64,000 nt of DNA, from assembly GCA_035048815.1 (NCBI GenBank), contig JAUCBN010000029.1, forward strand, positions 16,484,501 to 16,548,500, written 5' to 3'. Source of the stretch: Abelmoschus esculentus (taxonomy: Eukaryota > Streptophyta > Magnoliopsida > Malvales > Malvaceae). This document shows, in pieces, positions 36,541-49,640 of this stretch (positions are counted from its first letter, which is position 1; every line of letters starts with the position of its first letter). The notes beneath the pieces are model-generated. The model was given only the letters and a program-made list of their open reading frames with translations, had not been told where the DNA came from and ran no database searches. The position numbers were made by a program, and so were the translations under genes.

Positions 36541-37074
36541 GGTATAGAAATAATTTTAACCTTTTAACGTTTATAGTTTTTATCATTTTGATATATATTT
36601 TCTTTTAGATAAATTTAACTCTAACTTATATATTTTTGACAAATATCTTATTTTTAACTAGCTTATAATTAAACCGTTAAAAATTTAACGATGATACATA
36701 TATATATATATAAAATATAATTTTAAATAATATGATATACAACCTATCATATATATATATATATAAAATATAATTTTATTTTAAATATAAAATATAAAAC
36801 AGTTAAAATTTAAATAAAATATATAAAATTAACGAATTTTAAAATAAAAAAACTATTAAACATTCTTAATCCTAATTCTTAACCTTAACTACATGCCATG
36901 TCATTTAAAATTATATTCAATATATATATCATCGTTAATTTTTAACAGTCCAATCATCAAACTAGTTAAAAAATAAGATATTTACCAAAAAGATATAAGA
37001 ACTAAATTTATTCAAAAAATAAAGATCAAAACGATAAAAATTATAAACATTAAAGTTAAAATTATCTTTATACC
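36541..37074. repeat. Large fold-back element (about 534 bp)
   Basis: The left arm (36541-about 36705) mirrors the right arm (about 36920-37074). The left reads GGTATAGAAATAATTTTAAC and the right ends GTTAAAATTATCTTTATACC. Between them are TATATA runs and AAAATATAATTTTA repeats. It lies between the 3' ends of peroxiredoxin and AIM1. No coding capacity. Confidence 0.75.
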
Positions 37075-37303
37075 TTTACATTTTAACCCATCTTCATAGA
37101 TACGAGAGTATCAGAAACAAAACATAAATCATAAAATAAAATAAAATTTCTACAAAATAAAATATAAAAGCATAATTCTTATTGCTTTCAACCATTCGAA
37201 AATCCGGTTAAATAAAAGAGAAACATGAATTTTCAGCCAAACCAAATTCTTATTGCTGCCATAACATTATAATAGACCACACTACTGGGACAATTTCAGA
37301 GCT

Positions 37304-40300
37304 TCAGAGCCTGGACTTGGATGTGGAAGATGGCGTTGTCGGTGCACTCTACAAATAAAAAAAATTGAAGGTAAATAATCTCCTAAAATTCCTTACACAA
37401 ATATGAAATGGGACACACCAAGCAATTATGTCTTTTGTACTACCACGAGCAGTCATAAATATAATATTTACCTACAAAAACACCAACATTTACTAAAAAA
37501 TAAATCAAAACATTTACTTATTCCTGATTTTAAAAACCCTTATTTATATCCCAAAAAAAATATATGAATTAAGCGGAAACAACCAACAAAATTCCATATT
37601 ATTTTTTGTCGTCCATATTAGAACACTTATCAACAGCCAAGATCAATAGAATTGGACGGGCGAAAAAATAAAGGAAAAAAGATAGTGTCTTACCAATGGG
37701 ATACCCTTCATGGCTCTTTCTTCCAAAAACTTGGATGGTTTATAGAAGCCGCCATACATTTCTGACCATTTCTTAAGACTTGTATATACATGCTTCGCAC
37801 CTACTAGATCTGCCCAAAAGACTATGCCACCACTGCCAAAAATAAAGATACAATCATTCACTCCAACTTCTCAGCAATAAGTTCAAAACAGAACTTACAG
37901 TCTATGACAAAAGACTTACCGATAAGATGGGAAGCTCATTCCGAGAACAGATGCTATGTCAAGGTCAGATGCACGAACCACAATCCCTTCATCGAGAACC
38001 CGGCATGCCTCATTAACGACTGGGAAGAGTACCATCTCCAGAACTTCTTTATCAGTAATGGAAATAGGCTGTCAAACCATTGCAACAACAATACATTAGA
38101 TATTTTGCCTACAAAGGCCAAAGAAAAGGTGATTGCATTGCCGTCTTTTATAGCCTCCCGCCAAAAACCATGTTCTACTAGTTTGAAGAGCTATATTTAC
38201 ATATAACCTTTCACATCATGTTACGAATTCATATCATGCTTGTATAATTTCAAGTATCATTATCTAGTTTGAAGAGCTATATTTACATAACCTTTCACAT
38301 GTTACTAATTTGTGTACATAGATTTTGACACGATCATGTTGAAAGTCTTAAAGACAGCTATTGATGGTCAAAATTCCATGCCTAGATTATAGAGTTAATT
38401 TCATGGTGAGAGTACTTACCTTTCCAGCGGGCATAATATTGGTAAGCTGTCTAGACTCCTCGATAATAGGCTGCACAGAAGGATCAGGCTTTGGTTTGCT
38501 CCCCTTCTCATAAATATAGTATCCTTTTCCATTATTCTTTCCTGAAATACCAAAGTTCATGAAACGCACCAATACAAAAGAACATACATCAACAACACTG
38601 TGTTATAAGGGGGAAAAGAATGCCATGGTAACAGAAATATAGTATTCATTTACCATTTCGTCCATTTTTAACTAAGAGTTCAGTCAGTGGAGAATTGAAT
38701 ACTCGATCTGAGAATGCCTTCTCGTATTCTTTCCCAACCGCCATGGCCACTCCATAACCAGCTAAGTCTTGAAGCCTGCAGTATAGAAAATTAGAAGCAT
38801 AACTTAGTTATCACCATATATCCAGAATATACCCGGGCATATAAGTTAGCATGCTTTGCTTCAAACGTATCATCAGTCAGATGAACTAAAATCCAATCGT
38901 TACTAGAGCTCTAAGCTTAACTGGTCTTTTCCCCTAGTTCTACTAAGCTATCAGTGGCATCTAGATAGTAATATGCAAGTCTTAGTGGTGTTGCTGCTGA
39001 TGCAGATGCACCCATATGTGGCAACTATTTTCTTCTTAGGTTTTCCAGTATGGAAAGATGATACATGCCTTTACAATTGCAGAAACATATGTAACAATTA
39101 AATTATTACCGAGACAAAAGCTACAATCAAGAAAAATGACACCTCCACTACAAATATTTGATCCGCTTACTGTTAAAAGATATCAACAAAGTTCGAAAAA
39201 TACAAACTCAAATCATGAAAAAGCTATCTGATGCTAAGTGTTAAGGAAAGAAGATTACTGGAAAGGACCAATAGGAAGGCCAAAATTGCTGATCACCCGG
39301 TCAATTCTGAATGCATCAACACCCAAATGGACCAATAATTGTGCACCTTGTGAGTAGGGGAAGAATGTCCGATTAACCGCAAAGCCAGTGCAGTTACCCA
39401 CCACAACGGGAACTTTCTTTATTACTTTGCCAACTGTCATGAGATCAAGAATTATTTGTGGGGAAGTTTTTTGTGTTCGTACAATCTCCAAAAGTGGCAT
39501 CAGATGGGCAGGACTGTTTAAGACAGAGCCAAGTCAAACAAGCATATAAAGTGTCAGTTCATTAAGGATCAATACCAGACAAGATCTCTATAATATGCTA
39601 TAGATGTGCCAACATAGTAGGAACTGTAATGTAATTATGTCCAAAACATACTAATTTAGTTGAGTAATGGAGCTATGGCAGTTATTGGACCAACTCATCT
39701 TGTTTAAGCTCTAATCTGTTCTATTCAGTATTATCACTTTCTTAAATATTCATTTCTTTATCTCTGCAAAGAAATCATACATCTTTTGTCATTCATCATT
39801 TATCCAAGGCACATAATCCATTTTGTGAATTGTCTATTGTGTGAAAAGGAGAGGAATGAAGACATTAGTGAAGGAATAAATCGAATTCGCGGCTTCCGAA
39901 GAAAAGTATTCATGGAACCAAAATCATTCTGGACAGCAATAAGTTCCATTGACCCAAAGACTGTATGCATAAGGAACACTCAGCAGTTAGCATCCATTTC
40001 AACCAGGGGACCTAAGAACCATTCTAGTGCTATGCCAAACAAAAAAGTTGGATGCAGTAAAAAGAATTGGAGAAGTTGAGTACAGAGGACCTTTTGTTCA
40101 TCAACAGTGATACAACAACTCAAGAAGGATCTATTTGACTTGGATGATTCTCTCAAGTATGACTGAGGTGTAATTGCTAACTAGTTCTATTGGAGTTAAA
40201 AATAAAAAATGCTAAGATATCAAAAACTGAACGAAGAGTTTACATCTTAGAAAATATTTCTTTTGTGCACAGAACTTATAAAGGTAATATATCAAGGTTC

Positions 40301-43300
40301 TTTAAAATCATTCACCACCACTCCAGCAGACATTTTAGCCTCTCTCAATACCATGAGGGACACGAGATGCAAGGGAAACGACCATAGCACCAGAAGTACC
40401 AAAATGTAATCCCATTCAAAAAGTCATGAAGGATTAGATGTTAGGTTCCTCCATGTATAATGAAGCATATGATAGAGAATTAAAAGGCAATAATGGCAGC
40501 AGCAAATAAGGAAAAAATAATTTGATAACCTGAAAAAGTGAGCTCCTATAACACGATCTTCAGATTTTATTTTTTCACCAATTAAATTGAGGTCAATTGT
40601 GGATGTGTTTGTTGCCAATATGCAGTGAGGAGGACAGGCCTTCTCTATCTCACTGAATATTTTTTGCTTTAAAGCGACATTTTCGATAACAGCCTGCAAA
40701 TAGAAACTAAATTAGAAATATTTGTTGCAATCCTCCAATATCAGAAACACCCAAGTTAGACAGTAGACTAGAGATTGACAAATTATTAGTATATAATTAT
40801 GATATTATATGTATAGCGGCCAGGTGATGGCTAGCAATAGTTTTTTTAAATGTTATATATACAATTAAACAGCTCACCTCAATAACCATGTCTACATCTC
40901 TAAATTCAGCATAATCCAAAACTCCTTTAAGCATTGAGAGAGCTTTTTCTGCCCTATCATTCGTCAATTTTCCTCTAGCTGCTAAGCCTCTAACATTTGC
41001 TGCCAACATAAATAAGAAAAGATAAGAAGATATATTGAATTTCTTTAGCATGTAATTAGTTCCATATGCAACATGGAGATCTTAAGTCTTAACACATTCA
41101 TTAAGATTATCTTTTAAAATAAGAACTAAAACATTATAGTTCCTTTCCAAGAAAAAGAACAAGCATCGGTTCATTGGCTATTAAAAGAGAGATAACTATG
41201 AATAACCACCTTCGATCGTTTTTATTCCCTTCTGGAGATATTCAGAGTTAACTTCCTTGAGGACAACTAATATATTGTTCATAATAAGAGCCGTAGCTAT
41301 TCCAGATCCCATTAGGCCTCCTCCAATAATAGCAACTTTCTTTACTTGCCTTGGTTTGAAACCAACATCAGTAACATTTGGCACCTGCAATGTAAAATTT
41401 CAGGAAAAAAAACCCATAAAAAGTCCTAATTGGTTGTGAGACTTCACTAACAACTTTAAAGTATGAATTCCTCCACTTCTTTTAGACAGCCAACCACTTT
41501 CACATGGAAACTGCTACCAAAAGCTAGATTACTAGTGGAGGAATTAAATGAGAAGAAGGTGCAAAGTGTTCCAGCTATCACTAACTACCTTTGATGTAGC
41601 CCGCTGCGAAAGGAACACATGAACAAGAGCTCTTGCCGTGTCTGAAAGGACTATCTCCTTAAAAACCTTGGCCTCCTGCATAGATAAATTCCAATGTGGA
41701 AAATTAATACGAATAGATAGCAATCCAAATGTTCAAGTACATCAAAGTGGAGATTCTTATAAGACTACACATTATCACAAATACGATTAAAGGGAAAGGA
41801 TCCTACAATATTCATCACTGCATGCCCCAAAAGTTTATGAGATACTATAATAAATGACCTATTACAAAAGAAGTTAAAAACAGCATTTACACTATACATA
41901 AACAACAAAACATCAAAAGCAATTTCTTCAGAAAGGAAGACAATTATGCAAACAGGCTTCAAAACCAAAAACTACCTTTAGTACTCCACTATATCCCCCA
42001 TGGACAATACCCTCCTCAATTACATCTAGACATATCTGATGCTGAGGTAAATTTGGGGCAGCCTTTTTGGCTTGTTGTCTTGCAATTCTTAACACCTCCC
42101 GTGCTTCAGAGAGAGAACCAATCTTGTCAGTTCTGTGAAGGGAACGCATCCATGGTTTACGTCTCTCAGCAATGTCTAAAGCCCATGCACAAGAAACTTT
42201 CAGCAAATCTTCAGAAGGGACAAGTGCATCAATAAGACCTAGCTTCTTTCCTTCTTCAGACATGATTGGCTTGGATGACTGCAAAGTATTATATACTTGC
42301 ATGAATTAGATTTACCAAGTGAAAAGGTGGACTCCAAAACCATTAACAATAAAAACATTTAAAAGTTAAAAGAGGGTGAAAGATACAACATCAGCTTAGG
42401 ACCTTATGATAAATAAGAGAGTTAGATTTACTGTTTAACCAATCATATTGTTAGAACAGTTATTAAAGTAAATTAAATCCAATTATCTTAAGACATTTTT
42501 CATCAAAAAACTTAAAATTCTAAATCCACTTGGCATTACTTTTGAAAAGTGATTTTGAAAAAGATTGGTTTCAGATTTAACTATTTGGTATAGATGTCAA
42601 AAAGTGCTTTTGAAAAGATAAAATGTTCTAGACATTATCTTGTAAAATTTAAAATATAGTAATTTGAATTATAATTAAATTCATCTATATCATGATATAT
42701 GAAGTATATCAACTTACTATAATAAAAATGTAAAAAGTATTTTATGGTAATTCATTATTAATATTTTTAGGCTTAAATGAAAAGCCCCAAACCAAGTTTG
42801 AGGGAAAAGAACAAACTTTCACCAGTGTAAATAAGTTATCAATAATTTTCTGTAAAGTATACTTACACAAGATCTGGTCTCAACAAGTTATCAATACTTA
42901 TTTTCACTGGTGAGAGTTAAGTACAATACAATAGCTGGATGATTTGGGGTGTCTTTGCAATTTTTTAAAACCCCATAAGCAAAAGCCAAAAGCACCTCCT
43001 CATCAATTTATCGGTTAGGGTCAATAAGCACTTTTGGAATGATTTTTGCAAGACAAAAGCGCAGTGTTTGGCAGTGCTTTTGCTGCCAAAAAGTGCTTTT
43101 GGCATCCCAAAAGAATTTGCCAGCAACTAGTTTACAACAAAGGAATGAAAACTCAATGACAGTGCAGAATAAATTACAAGCCATTAGAATTAGGAGAACA
43201 GGTCGTTAAAAAGTTCAAAAAGCTTCATGAACATAGAGTATTACCAGCATCATTTCAATAGCCTTTGAAAGCCCCACAAGTCTTGGGAGACGCTGAGTGC

Positions 43301-44419
43301 CTTTGAAAGAGACAGCATAACAAGTCAGTCGGTCAGTGAAAAGTACAAACTAACAGCTATCATCTAAAGCCAAAAGAATTTCCCGTCTACACATGTTTTA
43401 ATCAACATATACTAGTGGGGTGGCTATACCTCCAAACCCAGGAATCACTCCAAGTGACAATTCCGGTAAGCCAAGTTGAGCTCTAGGGGCAGCAATACGA
43501 GCATGGCAACCCTTCATAAGAATAACATAGATCAGACAACTGAGCAAATTTACGATCATGACAGACAAGTTGTTAGCAAAAAATTTAATATAAAGATCAA
43601 GAGAGAAAAACACAAACCATTGCGAATTCTAAGCCACCTCCAAGAGCCAATCCTTCAACGGCTGCCACAACAGGCTTCTTGCAATCTGAGAGAATGAAAC
43701 TACTGCATAAGATGGCCATAAATAACAAAAAAAAAAAAAAACACTCAAAATAAAGAAAGGAATCAGGAACCTTCAACAGCATTAGAGACAATTTCCACAG
43801 ATACATCAGGCAATGTCGACACATCACCTGTTTAACAAGCAATCGAATAAACAAGTAGAGCTAGTAAATTAGGTCTTATTAAATTTAAGTAATTAATTTG
43901 TTAACCAGTAAAAATTTAAAGCACAAAAATGAACTACAAACAGACTAATTAACCGACTAACAAACTCTTACCAGTTCCATGAACTATCTGGAAAACATTG
44001 ATATCAAAACCACCAGAAAACCTTCCTCCCTTGCCTTCGTCAATCAAATCAAAAATAAAATTGACAAAAACAGAATCAGTGACCGGAATCACAATTAATG
44101 TATCAAAATTAATCACGAGAAATTAAAAATGGTGATTCGATTAAAAACTTGAAAATCACCCGTAAGGACAATCGCTTTAACATCGTTTCTCCTCGCCGCC
44201 TCAGCGAATTTCTCCTTCAATCCATCAAGTACTGCAAAAATCGAAAAACAAAATCAGATCACCGAATCACAGATCATAGATCTAGAACAAATAAAGATTT
44301 AAAATTCGGTTAATCAAAACTTTACTGGGAATAGCTAAAGCGTTGACGGGAGGGTTAGAGATGGTGATAACGGCAACGCCGTCGTTTCCGACTTCCATCA
44401 GCACTCGACTTTTCGACAT
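37304..44419 (-). CDS. AIM1: Peroxisomal fatty-acid beta-oxidation multifunctional protein (AIM1-like)
   Basis: Eighteen exons: 44419-44326, 44231-44160, 44034-43972, 43827-43771, 43685-43618, 43511-43430, 43300-43245, 42278-41976, 41675-41589, 41384-41210, 40999-40878, 40693-40530, 39513-39259, 38775-38654, 38541-38420, 38068-37920, 37832-37694, 37348-37304. Frame is kept; 724 residues (Arabidopsis AIM1 has 721). The N-terminal enoyl-CoA hydratase part carries Glu115 (GGGLEFAM) and Glu135 (GLPELSLG), the spaced catalytic pair. The 3-hydroxyacyl-CoA dehydrogenase part has the NAD fold GGGLMGSG at about 315-322 and the catalytic His445 (GAHFFSPAH). The chain ends SKSRL, a PTS1 peroxisome signal. 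GKGYYIYEKGSKPKPDPSV and FPYSQGAQLLVHLGVD match AIM1 more than MFP2. AIM1 acts in beta-oxidation linked to jasmonate and salicylate synthesis. The last exon encodes only 14 residues including the signal. Confidence 0.96.
39514..40529. other. Long AIM1 intron 12 with unassigned insertion
   Basis: This 1-kb intron has a plus-strand open frame at 39786-40079 (97 residues, containing GINRIRGFRRKVFMEPKSFW) without recognisable similarity. It may be an old insertion. Nothing else is supported. Confidence 0.35.
42777..42957. repeat. Fold-back MITE-like element in AIM1 intron 7
   Basis: AAAGCCCCAAACCA near 42781 mirrors TGATTTGGGGTGTCTTT near 42940. Inside, CTTTCACCAGTGTAAATAAG mirrors CTTATTTTCACTGGTGAGAG. 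The same intron also holds several AAAAGTGCTTTTGG-type motifs (42600, 43030-43110), suggestive of another small transposon remnant. Confidence 0.6.
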
Positions 44420-46380
44420 CGCTCCTTCTTAGCTCCTTTTTTCTGCTTTTTTCCCCTCTTTTTATTCAATTATGAATGTTTGTAAAGAAGATAAGCACTG
44501 AAGTTTTTTAGGATGGAATGCCGTGCTTCGCTCTACATACTCCAACCATATGGGTATTAATAGGAAAATATTTACTGCTCTGACTCAATTCAGATAAATC
44601 TTTTCTAGTTTTTCTAACATATATATTACCCGAAATATTGCCAAAAATGCGTTGACGAGTGGCACGTGAGTTTCTAAGCTGACGTTGCCACGTCGGTGGT
44701 CGGTACAGGTTGATCTCCCTTGAAATTCACAATGATAAAACTATGTCGTTTTATTTTCTCACAGGATCTCGAGAGGACAAAACATAAAAAACATAATATA
44801 AATAAAAAAAAATGACTTTAAATGTTTTTGAACCCAAGAGAAAACTATGAAGGAAAATAATATATATATATAATATCGGTTTGACATTTTTTAAATATAG
44901 TGAAAATATTTTTAAATTATTTAGTTAAAATTTTGAGTGCTTAAAGTTATTGTTAAAAATTTTAATGGATAGAATATTTTATTTTTATATATTTTAAAAA
45001 TATAAAAAATAATGATATGATGCGATAAATGCATAAAATCGTTTAAAATTGTTTTTTTTTAAAACAACTATTTTTTGTTTTTAAAAAAATATTTTTAAAA
45101 TTAAATTAAAAACATTTTTAATTTTATAAAAAATATATCTTATTATTTTAATCCAATTAACATTTTTGAAAAAAATTTAAAATATAATTAATTAACATTT
45201 TTATTTTTTTTAACTATTAATAAATCAATCAAACATCGAACAATAAATATAAAATTTTAATTCTAACAATGTCCGATTAATATATTTATTATTAATTACG
45301 AAATTGATGATTGAGAATAAAGAGTGATAGCCTTTAACGATAATAATAGTATAGTCTAACTGGGTTATCAATGGTGATAATAATATAATTTAATATTTGA
45401 GGTTTTGGATTTTAAGAAATTAGCTAACGGAAATTTTAAGTTATATATAAAAAATTATTTTTTAGATTAAAAAAATAAAAAATATGCCATCTCCTATTTT
45501 AATTGAGTAATTAATTTACATTCATACGAGTTTTTCTTCTGTGTTAATATTCCATAAATCTTATAAGTAGGGATATTTAATCGACTAATTCAGTTAATTA
45601 ATCGAATCAATCTTTTTTTTAAGAATTAATTGAATTAAATTTTATTTGATTATTTTTTAAATTAAATAAAATAATTATAGAACATTTAAATCTTTGATTA
45701 ATTTTTATTTAATTTAGTTAATTTGATTAACTAAAATTTTTGGTTAATATATATATATTTAAGATATATTATATTTAATTTAGTTATTTCAGTTTATTAA
45801 TTTATTTAAATTGATTTAATCAATAACTAAACTTTTTAAAAATATATCATTAACCGATTTAATAATTAATTAATTTAAATTTTAATTCAATCGATTAATT
45901 GATTTTTTTTATATAAATAACCACCGAAGTTTTATTAAGTTGATAGAAAAATCTGGATTTTAATGCATTCAGAAAAAGATTAAATGGATTAAATAAACAA
46001 AAAATTATTATAACTCAAAAATAAATAAAAGTAGTAAATTCTACGGAGATAAGTATATTAACAGAATTCAGAAACTTCTTGAATATTATTGTCTTTGTCC
46101 AAACAAGACGCATAAAGAAGGAAGAAGTGTTTCGCGATCCAAACTGTAATGCAAAAAAATACCACTACCCAAGATTGATTTCATCAGCAAACAATCATCA
46201 ACCGAGTGAGGATAAATCTTTTCAGTGACCATCGAAAAAAATAAATAAAAAACTAACATCGATTGAATCTTTGTGCGACTAGCAATCAATCGTTAAAGTA
46301 TGTTGAAATATGTCACAAAGACATATGAACTAAGTCACAAAACAAAAATAAAAACAAGTCATAAGTAGGGATATAAAAAC
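44420..46380. other. AIM1 promoter side and AT-rich spacer
   Basis: The first 300 bases hold the AIM1 leader and promoter; a GCCACGTCGG and GGCACGTGAG pair near 44660-44695 are ACGT/G-box-like cores. From 44800 the sequence is AT-rich, with AATTAATTAATCG-type repeats at 45560-45920 and no gene. The 67-residue minus-strand frame at 46086-46289 has no family features. Confidence 0.4.
44660..44695. promoter_or_regulatory. ACGT-core motifs upstream of AIM1
   Basis: GGCACGTGAG contains a CACGTG G-box, and TGCCACGTCGG contains a second ACGT core about 25 bases away, some 250-270 bases upstream of the AIM1 ATG. Such pairs are bound by plant bZIP/bHLH factors in other promoters; the role here is inferred. 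Confidence 0.4.
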
Positions 46381-46383
46381 AAT

Positions 46384-46690
46384 TACTCAGATGGGTTTCA
46401 GGTCGGGTACTATTAGGTCGGGTAAAATCCGATACAAGTCATTTCAGGTTGATTTGATGTTTTGACTCGATTCCGATCGGGTGCGGGTCTATTTCAGGTC
46501 GGGTCGGGTGCGGGTCCATTTTAGGTCGGGTCGGGTGCAAGTCCAATTCAGGTCGGATTCGTTTCAGGTCAGGTTCAAACGGTCCGGGTCCAAATCGGAT
46601 AATTGACAGTTTTATTTCAGGTCGGGTTCATTTTAGGTCGGCTGCATTTCAGGTCAGGTTCATTTCAAGTCGGTTTTGTTTCAGGTCGAA
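46384..46690. repeat. Degenerate tandem repeat of TTTCAGGTCGGGT type
   Basis: About a dozen units of the form (T)TTCAGGTCGGGT(T/G)C, spaced irregularly around 20 bases, form a GC-rich island in otherwise AT-rich DNA. No open frame. A minisatellite of unknown class. Confidence 0.75.
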
Positions 46691-48780
46691 TTAATTTTAA
46701 TTTTATATTCATAGTAATTTTAATTATTAATTTTGATTTTGTATAAATACGTAAAAAACGAATAAATATTAGACCATAAAGTTAAAGATTAAATTTTGAA
46801 ATTAAAAAAAAAATCAACATTAACTTATAAAGACTCAATTACAAAAATTAAAAATTATAAACATTAAAGTAAATTAGAAAAATTAGTAATAATCAATTAA
46901 AAAAAATAACTTGTAAGTTATAAAACTAAATTACAAAAATTATAAGTTAATAATAATTAAAAATATTAAAAATTTATATTTAATACATTATAAATTTATA
47001 ATTATACTATAGTTTAATATGTTTCAAAAATTAAAAATAAATTTTAGATAATATATAGAATTTATACTATTAATGAAATAATAGTATATATAAAATTAAT
47101 AATATATAAGGAATTTATACTATACGTAGAAAATATACTATATATGAAGTAATACTATAAATGGACTAATATTATTTTTGAAAATAGAATAATACTATAT
47201 ATGAATTAATAATATATATGAAATAATACTATTTTTGAAAGTAAAATAATACTAAAATAATGAATAATACTATTTATAGCATAATACCATTTATGAAATA
47301 ATACTATAAATGAATTAATACTATATATAAAAATAAAATTATAATATATATTAAAATACAATATATATTACACTATATATAATACATTAATAATTTAATA
47401 ACTAATATAAATATTTATATAATATATATTGATAATTAGATGTCTAATAATTAGATATATTATCTGTATAATGTATATATAATATATTGATAATGTATAC
47501 AATTATTAATTATACATAATACATAACTACATAAGTACATTCTAATATTCATATATATAATATATGTATCAATTTATGTTATATGTATACATAGCGATAG
47601 TAGACTAGTATTTAGTAGTAGTAATAGTATTGTACATAGTACATTAATATATATATCAATAATTCGATATATTATATATGTATATATATATATATATGTA
47701 TATATATATAACATATGTATATATATAATTGTATATAGTATATGTATATATGTATATATATATCATATATGTATGTTATATCAATATTTAATTATAAATT
47801 ATATATATTTATATATGCATTAATATATAATACATGTATATATTAGAATATATATATGATGTACGCTATAATCTAGATGATAATGAACGAGAATTTGTCC
47901 AGTATTTTAATGATTTTTTAATATATAATCCAAAATAAAATCTTATGTCAATAGCCTGTCGTTTTCTTCCTTTTCGTTTGCGTTTTGTTTCGTTAGAAAA
48001 AAATCATTTTGTCTTGTACGGTGAGATTCCGTTTCCATGATAAGACTAGGCTGCCTTGTTCAATTGAAATTACCATAAGAACGAAAAAAAATATTAATGA
48101 TAATAAAATATTTAAAAGTCAATTATTTAAAAATGAACACGAAAACTAAAAATATTAATTATTGAACAGCGAACATTGACCAGCAGTAAAGAACAAAAAA
48201 AACCCAGCTATGTCTAAACAAGGTCATATTTTTTAAAAGGTTAAATAAAAAATCTTTGAAAAATAATAAATAAAAAAAACGTGTTTGGTTGTAGAATTAA
48301 AATATAATTTTTAGAAATTGAAAATTAAAAAACATTAAAAAGATGTTTTCACTAAAAATATTTTAGAGAAGTAAAAAAAAACGAAAAAAGAAATTTTTCT
48401 AATTTTAACTTGGATTTTAATTTTTAATACTATTTTTAAAAATTTTGGTTTTTTTACTTATATTTTTTAATATTTTTATTTGAATTATTTAATAGTAATT
48501 ATTTTTTATTTCAATTTCAAAAAGTTAAATACCAAACACATTTACACGATTTTTTTAAAAAAATAAGTTTTTATACATATTAATCAAACATGTTTTTAAT
48601 TTTTAACAAATTAAAACTAAAAAATATTTTCTAAAAATAAAAAGTAAAAAATATTTTCTAAAACCAAACGGATCTAAGTTAAATAATTCCTATTTATTTT
48701 TAATTTTTATTAATATAAACAAATACTTTTATTATTATTATTATTATTTTTGTCAAATTATATATGTCAAATTAAAATTA
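46691..48780. other. Extremely AT-rich DNA with TATATA and ATACTATA tracts
   Basis: 46990-47400 is rich in ATAATACTATATATGAA-like direct repeats, and 47640-47880 is long (TA)n/(TATG)n microsatellite. 47880-48780 is plain AT-rich spacer. No gene. Confidence 0.55.
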
Positions 48781-48789
48781 ATATTATTT

Positions 48790-49640
48790 TTTATTTAATC
48801 TCTACATTTTTATTTAACCAAAATTAACTCTTATTTTTTTCTAATTTTTAATACAAACCAATATTTTTAATATTATTTTATATTTTGTTTTGTTTAGTCC
48901 CTAAAGTTTTTATTTAATCTAAAATAAACCCCTATTTGTTTCTAATTTATATAACCTAGTTAGATTTTTAATATAATTTTATTATGTTCAATTTATTCCT
49001 AAAGTTTTTAGTGAATCCAAAATAGACCCATGTTTTTTATAATTTAGTCTAAATTTTAATATATTTTATTTTTTTTAGTTTAGTCCCTAAAATTTTTAGT
49101 TAATTCAAAATTGACTACCATTTGTTTCTTTAAATATTTTTAGACTAAATAAAAAATTTAGGGACTAAACTGAACAAAAATAAATCTATATTAAAAGTAC
49201 CAGACTAAATTATAGAAATTAGAAACAATTATGGGTGAATTTTAGATTAAAGAAAAACTTCAGGGACTAAACTAAAAAATAAAACTATATTAAAAATCAG
49301 ACTAGATTAAAAAAATGAAAATAAAAGGGTTCAAATTTGGATTAATAATAGGGACTAAACTAAAAAAATAAAACTATATTAAAAATTAGACTAGATTAAA
49401 AAAATTGAAAATAAAAGGGTTCAATTTTGGATTAATAATAGGGACTAAACTAAAAAAATTTAAACTAATATTAAAAAATCTGACTAGATTATAAAAATTA
49501 AGAATAACAAGATTAATATTGAATTAAATAAAAACTTTATGAACTAAGATAAAAAAATAAAATTATATTAAAAATATTGGACTATATTACAAATATTTGA
49601 TAAATAAAAAAAATTAAGAATTAAACTATAAAACATAAAA
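48790..49640. repeat. Mirror-image array of about 92-bp repeats
   Basis: TAGTCCCTAAA-type units occur at about 48795, 48896, 48989 and 49081 in one orientation. The reverse complement GGGACTAAAC occurs at 49160, 49263, 49351, 49441, 49541 and 49621. Spacing is about 88-103 bases, and the units at 49263-49440 are nearly identical. The turning point is near 49135, so the array can fold on itself. No coding capacity. Confidence 0.8.

Noticed and set aside
46384..49640. CRISPR-like array of repeats
   Set aside because: Repeats are degenerate, units are not separated by unique spacers, and the DNA is plant nuclear.
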